Shown here piece by piece: positions 59,011-64,000 of a DNA stretch of 64,000 nt. A program made the position numbers and the translations under genes. Under the pieces are notes generated by a model. That model saw only the letters and a program-made list of their open reading frames with translations, had not been told where the DNA came from and ran no database searches. Within the stretch, counting starts at the first letter, position 1; each line of letters begins with the position of its first letter. This DNA comes from Balaenoptera acutorostrata (taxonomy: Eukaryota > Chordata > Mammalia > Artiodactyla > Balaenopteridae), in the NCBI RefSeq assembly GCF_949987535.1, contig NW_026645883.1:186001-250000 (forward strand), read 5' to 3'.

Positions 59011-59402
59011 CAGTACTGGGTTGAGTCTTTCTCCCTTTCCTAAACTACCTCAAGTTTTAAAGCTAGGGTTCGGGGTCCAAGGCTTTCCTACCCTTATCTC
59101 TAAGAAGGGTGGAGATCAGGCCGTGGACGTCCACACTCCAAACGTGGACCCTGCCTACAAGCACAGACCAGGAAGTTCCCAGAAGCCCTGTTTCCTGGAG
59201 CTGAGTTCCTGACCAAAGTCCAGCCAGTACATGGGGAGGGTCCCCCATCTCCTCCTAGGGTCACCTCCAGCTTCACAATGGGACTTACCTCTTGGTGATT
59301 CATTGCTGTCCTGGTGAATGGCATCCATCCCCTGGAGTTGCACAGTGTGTAGCCTTCAGGGCTTCATGGCAGCCCTGAAGCTGAAACTGTCAGTAATTAA
59401 AA

Positions 59403-59508
59403 ACAAGTGCACTTGGATGTCAATTATGTCTCAATTAAAAAAAGAAAAAGAGGGAAAAAACTTATCTAATGAAGACAACCAAAAAATTAAAAAAAAGACA
59501 AGTGCACT
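59403..59508 (+). mobile_element. Very short L1 3'-tail insertion with duplication
   Basis: About 84 bases of L1-like tail ('gatgtcaattatgtctcaat' plus A-rich runs) lie between exact copies of acaagtgcact (59,403-59,413 and 59,498-59,508). Confidence 0.75.
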
Positions 59509-59699
59509 GGGATACAGGCTGTACCAGGCACAGTGGGAGGAAGAAGGCATAGCAGGCAGAATCCCTGCAGCTTTAGAAAATCTTGGAAAGACCTGTAACT
59601 CCACCTAAGACAGAGGCCCAGCTCTTCCTGAGGCCAATGCTTGGCACACTCTTCCTGACAGAACCAAATTGGCGTGGAATTAGCCCCAGCTGTTAACAC

Positions 59700-59805
59700 T
59701 TTTAGACCCAGTGTTGATCTCCCTGAGCCTCAGTTTCTTCATCTGTAACATGTGGGTATAATCCTTGGCCTGCTTACCTTCTCTGGTTGTGTGATAAAGA
59801 TCTTG
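59700..59805 (+). repeat. MIR SINE fragment
   Basis: 'ccctgagcctcagtttcttc', 'atctgtaacatgtgggtata' mark plus MIR. A short inverted L2 tail scrap follows at about 59,870-59,960. Confidence 0.75.
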
Positions 59806-60059
59806 AGTCCTCTAGAAACTATCCAGTCCTGTTCAGATGTGTTATTCACATACCCACCTCACCAAATTCATTCACTTATTCATTACTAAGCACACAGCTA
59901 AGCAAAGGGCTGGGGATACAATGGTGAGTGCAACAGGCATCCTCCTTTGACTATACACCTTAGGGAACAGAGGAGAAAAGATGTGATCCGTACCTGCCCA
60001 GGGGCACCGCAGCCTCCCTCTCCTTCCCCTGCCTCCACCTCCTTCTGGGAAGAGAAGTA

Positions 60060-60285
60060 ACCACCAGCACTTATTTAGCATTTACTAGGTGCCCAGCACT
60101 CTGCCCAGTGCCTCACAGACACATATCATGTCTTCTCATCCTTTTAGCAAACTCTGAAAGGTTGGCACCATCACCCCCATTGTAAGGATGGGAAAATTGA
60201 GGCTCAGAAAATTTTCCCTTTAAGCGGCAAAAGCTGGATTCAAATCCAGACCTGTTTGGCTCTCCAGTGAGAGTTATTCCTTGAA
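60060..60285 (-). repeat. MIR SINE
   Basis: 'agcatttactaggtgcccag', 'ccattgtaaggatgggaaaa', 'ggattcaaatccagacctgt' mark reverse MIR. Confidence 0.88.
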
Positions 60286-60294
60286 TTATGCTGG

Positions 60295-60445
60295 GAAATG
60301 ATCATCATTCCTGAGTGCTTCTGATGTGTCAGGGAACAGGCACTTTATTTACTTCATTTTCCTTACTCCCCACACCAATGCCAGTTAGGTCCACTCACCC
60401 AGTTTTACAGATGAGGAAACTGAGATTCCAAGAGAACAAAGGAAG
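60295..60445 (-). repeat. MIR SINE
   Basis: 'cctgagtgcttctgatgtgt', 'ttttacagatgaggaaactg' mark reverse MIR, in tandem with the previous copy. Confidence 0.78.
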
Positions 60446-60479
60446 CTCTGTGCTTCCCGTGCCATCCTGGCTGATGCCT

Positions 60480-60665
60480 TGGGAGTCGGACAGATTACAG
60501 TAATCAGCTAATGCCTGAGTGGGGCTCTGAAGATGCAAAGCCCCTTATTGAAAGCACTAAGGATGATGATTAAGTCGGAAGGTGGAATTAGCTGCACAGG
60601 GGGAGTGGGCTGCAGCCATGAGGAGAGGATTAGTGACTTGCTGCCCGATTAAGCCGAAGGCAGGT
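60480..60665. promoter_or_regulatory. Candidate enhancer: cluster of GATTA (OTX/CRX-type) sites
   Basis: Repeat-free block with five GATTA/TAATC cores in about 160 bases: 60,493-60,497, 60,501-60,505 (inverse), 60,568-60,572, 60,628-60,632 (GGATTA) and 60,647-60,651. Words such as 'gatgatgattaagtcgg' and 'gcccgattaagccg' look conserved-element-like. OTX2 and CRX bind TAATCC-type sites, and CDH23 is expressed in photoreceptors. The link is inference; it lies about 13 kb upstream of the island. Confidence 0.3.
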
Positions 60666-60989
60666 TGAGAGGGAAAGAAACTGAGAGAGTTTTACGGTGT
60701 TGCTCACGTCAGAGAGAGTATGTGACTGTGGGCCTCCAAGGCAGCGATCACACCGCAGTGTTGAAGGGATGGAGGAGCATCCACAGAAAGCAGGGTGGGT
60801 CCCCAGCGTCCTTTGCCTTTCTCCCATTCATTCATCCATCCGACAAATACTAAGAGTCCGCTAGCTCTCAGGCACTATGGATAGAGCCAAGAACAAGAGG
60901 GAAAGCTCTCATGAAGCCCCCAGCCTGGTGGAGGGACACAAACATTTAACAATAATCACATAGCAAGAAATTGTTGCTCATCTTTTTAA

Positions 60990-61243
60990 GTGTAATAATG
61001 GCATTGTGGTTATATTTCATAAAAGAGCCCTAATCATTCAGAGATACCTACCAAAATATTTATAGATGAAATGATATGATGCCTCAAATTAATACAGGGA
61101 GGGGGAGTGAGTGCGGGTAGAGGTAAAAAAAGACTGGCACCGAGTTGGCAATTGTTGAAGCTGGGTTATGGGTTCATGAGGGCTGTGTACTATTCCGTTT
61201 TCATTCGTAATTATTCACAATTTTCCATTTTAAAAAAAGTCTA
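60990..61243 (+). mobile_element. Old LINE-1 3' UTR
   Basis: 'gcaattgttgaagctgggtt', 'atgggttcatgagggctgtg' and 'tactattccgttttcattcg' match the old L1 3' end; an A-run follows, where the SINE inserted. Confidence 0.78.
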
Positions 61244-61596
61244 GGGCTTCCTTGGTGGCTCAGTGGTTAAGAATCCGCCTGCCAACGCAAGGGACACGGG
61301 TTTGAACTCTGGTCCAGGAAGATCCCACATGCCGCAGAGCAACTAAGCCCGTGTGCCACAACTACTGAGCCTGTGCTCTAGAGCCCACGAGCCACAACTA
61401 CTGAGCCCGTGTGCCACAACTACTGAAGCCCACGCACCTAGAGCCTGTGCTCTGCAACAAGAGAAGCCACGACAATGAGAAGGCCGCGCACCGCAACGAA
61501 GAGTAGCTCTTGCTCACCGCAACTAGAGAAAGCCTGCACGCAGCAATGAAGGCCCAAGGCAGCCAGAAATAAAATAAAATAAATAAATAAAATTTT
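61244..61596 (+). mobile_element. CHR-type SINE, long subfamily
   Basis: Opens gggcttccttggtggctcag, with B-box-like gggtttgaactctgg. Three copies of the 'ccacaactactga' unit, then (AAAT)n. The flanking duplication aaagtcta is at 61,236-61,243 and 61,597-61,604. Confidence 0.93.
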
Positions 61597-61994
61597 AAAG
61601 TCTAAAAAAAGGCAGATAAATAATTATAATTCATGATAACTGCCACAAAGGAAAAACAAATATGTGGTGAGAAATTATTATAGAGGGACCTGATTTCAAC
61701 TGGAGAGCCGGGTGTCTGTTTTTGGCAGGGTGAGGCATTAAGACATCCTCAAGCTAGTGATTGCCCAAGTACGACTTTCTGTCTCTTCCCACCCTGAAGG
61801 GAGGGCTGGCAGTGTCCTGGGGAGAGCGCTACCTTTTGGGCATCACCAGCAGCCTTCTGGCAGACCAGGGTCCTGAAGAGCCCAAGACCAGCCCCCAGGT
61901 CCCTCCTTGTTGTGATGGAGGGAACAGGAGGCCCCAGGTGCAGACTGCACCCATCACTGCTCATGCCTGTGTCATATGTGTACATTGCTATCTC

Positions 61995-62115
61995 CTGTGA
62001 GCATCATTAGAACAACCTCGAGGGAGGGGAGGTGGGCTCCCCACTTTACAGATGAGAAAAACAAGGCTAAAAAAGGGAGTTAAAAAAAGACTCGCCCAAA
62101 GTCAGCAGCAGAGCC
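61995..62115 (-). repeat. MIR SINE fragment
   Basis: 'ccccactttacagatgagaa', 'gactcgcccaaagtcagcag' mark reverse MIR. 61,735-61,995 is unique. Confidence 0.7.
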
Positions 62116-63205
62116 AAAGACTGTGCTCTCATTGGCATCCCCCCCATCTACCCCATCTATCCCCAACCTGTTAACTCAGCCATCGTTCCTGGATCACAGG
62201 CAGAGGGAGTGGGGAGAAATTGTTAACAAGAAAGACAGCTGGGACCTCAGGTGCTGTGGGCCTAGAGAAGGCAAGGCCATTCCTCTTGAGGGTACAAGCC
62301 TAGAGGGCTAGGGCAGGTGACATGGGAGTGAGAGCTGTAGTTTCCTGGAAATGTGCAGAACCAAGCGGCCTAGGGCCTCTAACATCAGAGGACGCAGAGT
62401 TCAAGGGTCTGCACACACCCTTCCCCACCGCCCCCACAAGTAGGACCCTCAGCTGCAGAGCTGGCCAGATGTCAGTATCTGTGACAGAAAAGCCTCCATC
62501 TCTGAGTTAAGGGCACATGCTTGGGCACAGCAGCCGGCTGGAGGGTGTAGGGACCAGCCTTGGACCCAAGGGACCTCAGCACTGGAGTGAGGGAGCCTCT
62601 CCAGCTGTGCCCTCCGTGAGGCCAGTGCACGCATCATCTCAGCGTCCCACGGTGGGCATTCTGGCTGTGCCCAAAGGTCGGAGACTGTAGCAGGTCTCGT
62701 GACAAAATTGAATTCCTGACTGCCCTGAGAAGAGCAGCAGTGACAGGTGAACATAACGTGGGCTGGCCCTCTACCCTTGTGGGTAAGGAGCTCACCGTTG
62801 GGACTCAAGCAGAATTGGGTTCAAATCCTTCGGTTCAAAGCCACTTAAATCCTCCGACCCCAATTTTCTCGTGGAGGGGTGGGGTGGGGAATGAGACAAT
62901 GAAAGCAAAGCATTTAGCAGAACATTCAGCCTCCATCCAGTGGGTGCCAGCCATCACCCTCCTCCTCACTGCGCAGTGACACCTCCTCCTGTTCTCACCT
63001 GTGCTGGTGTTCCTCTAGAAGCACACCCGAGACAAGGGTTCAAGTGCAGGTAGTTTATTGGAGATGATCCTAGGAAGCCCCAGTTGAAGAGTGAGGAAAT
63101 GAGACAAGCAAAGGAAGGAGACAAAAAAAAAGGTGTATTATTGAGCAGGTTACCATTGTAGACACGAGAGCTCCAGGCCACAGGGAACTCTGGGAAACAG
63201 TGTGG
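62115..63205. other. 5' flank, mostly unique
   Basis: A weak plus MIR lies at about 62,795-62,940 ('ttgggttcaaatccttcggt', 'gggaatgagacaatgaaagc'). Nothing else recognised. Confidence 0.4.
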
Positions 63206-63207
63206 TA

Positions 63208-63386
63208 GAACAGTGGTTCTCAAACTTGAGCGTGCATCAGGCTCTCTAGGAGGGCTTGTTAAAACACCAGCTGCTGGGCCCCACCACCCAGAGTTTCTGA
63301 TTCAGTAGGTGTAGGGTGGGATCTGAGAGTGTGCATTTCTAACAGGTTAAGTGCTGCAGGGCCACACCCTAAGAACCACTGGTATA
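63208..63386 (-). mobile_element. hAT-Charlie MITE, MER5A-like
   Basis: Both inverted ends survive: cagtggttctcaaacttgag at 63,211 and 'aagaaccactgg' near 63,380. The interior 'agagtttctgattcagtagg' is typical. Confidence 0.88.
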
Positions 63387-63930
63387 AAAGATTTCTCAGC
63401 GTGATCCTACTTGACTGCCGATGGTTACCAGCTCTGGGTCCATCAGTGTTTGAGGGCTGCTTCCAACCAAGGGCGTTAACTCTCTAGCACTTCAGCTTGC
63501 TCACTGGGCAGGCCAAACTTGCTGCCACAGCCAGAAAAGCCCTACTAAACCCCATTGCCAGGGCCCAGCCAAGGGAGGGCCTGTGGCTGGGATTCAGGGT
63601 AGTCAGGGAAAGGGCAGAGAAGCCTGCAAGGTAGTTTGACGTCTGATTGAAGGACTTCAGTGGGAGCTAAGGGCCAAGGATGCCTTTGTGTAGGGCCCTA
63701 GCAACACGTTCACATGGTCAGGTGTTTTTGTAAAATTAGCAAGTGTTTTGTTGTGATTTGTTTACAATCTAAACAAGTTTCTTTTGTACCTGACTTTATA
63801 TTTGCAATTTGTTATTCTTTTTCCTAAAGCCCCCCAATTGTCTAAGCTTCAGGACCCATAAAGCCTGGATTGGCCCCTGCAGGTAGGCCTATAGCAGCTT
63901 CTGTTGCTGAATTGAACTGGGTATCCACTG
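63387..63930. other. 5' flank, no recognised feature
   Basis: Mixed unique sequence with an AT-rich stretch at 63,720-63,830 of unknown origin. Confidence 0.35.
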
Positions 63931-64000
63931 CTTGACTCAGTAAGAACACAGACCACCTGGGTTCAGGACCACCCGGTTCAAATTCCAGCTTTGCTACTCT
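63930..64000 (+). repeat. MIR SINE cut by the window end
   Basis: 'aagaacacagaccacctggg' and 'ggttcaaattccagctttgc' are the 5' part of a plus MIR that continues outside. Confidence 0.75.

Larger units (their letters stand above)
60825..61735 (-). repeat. L2 LINE split by nested L1 and SINE
   Basis: Left part 60,825-60,985 ('caggcactatggatagagcc', 'cagcctggtggagggacaca'). Right part about 61,610-61,735 ('ggcagataaataattataat', 'gataactgccacaaaggaaa'). Both fit inverted L2; the middle is L1 3' UTR plus a SINE. Confidence 0.55.

Noticed and set aside
47800..64000. 3' end of the neighbouring gene SLC29A3, expected upstream of CDH23 from recalled human order
   Set aside because: No transporter-like coding frame was found; in human the gap is about 33 kb, so it likely lies beyond the window.

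Overview
The window is nuclear DNA from a mammal, most likely a cetacean. It carries five copies of the tRNA-derived CHR-type SINE of whales, dolphins and hippos (opening gggcttccctggtgg, body rich in 'ccacaactactgag', TAAATAAA-type tail). It also carries abundant MIR, L2, hAT-Charlie and L1 remnants. No Bov-tA or BovB ruminant repeats were seen. The species cannot be fixed from sequence alone.

The only protein-coding gene I can support is CDH23 (cadherin-23, the upper half of the inner-ear tip link), read on the minus strand. Two coding exons are clear. Exon 2 (9125-9196) holds the start codon and signal peptide. Exon 3 (2767-2844) holds the first 25 residues of the mature EC1 domain. Both have canonical splice sites, and the reading frame joins perfectly across the intron in phase 1. 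Positions 1-2766 are the start of intron 3, 2845-9124 is intron 2, and 9197 to about 46-47 kb is intron 1. The CpG island at about 45.9-47.7 kb is the expected CDH23 promoter and non-coding exon 1, but I cannot place the exon 1 borders. From 47.7 kb to the end is the 5' flanking intergenic region.

By region: 1-9.2 kb is the exon-bearing part with old repeats and one L1 3' end. 9.2-27 kb is intron 1 with MIR, L2, an MLT1 LTR and two L1 blocks. 27.2-34.5 kb is a repeat block of same-strand L1 fragments pierced by three same-strand SINEs. 34.5-45.7 kb is mixed intron with microsatellites and a three-level nested insertion at 39.4-40.4 kb. 45.9-47.7 kb is the CpG island. 47.7-64 kb is gene-free flank, dominated by L2 and MIR, with two non-repetitive stretches that look like candidate regulatory elements (53.4-54.1 kb and 60.48-60.66 kb).

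No novel system, operon, RNA gene or CRISPR array was found. The points of most interest are the divergent CDH23 signal peptide beside an intact mature N-terminus, the unresolved first exon, the SINE internal copy-number series, dated nested insertions, and the candidate enhancers.
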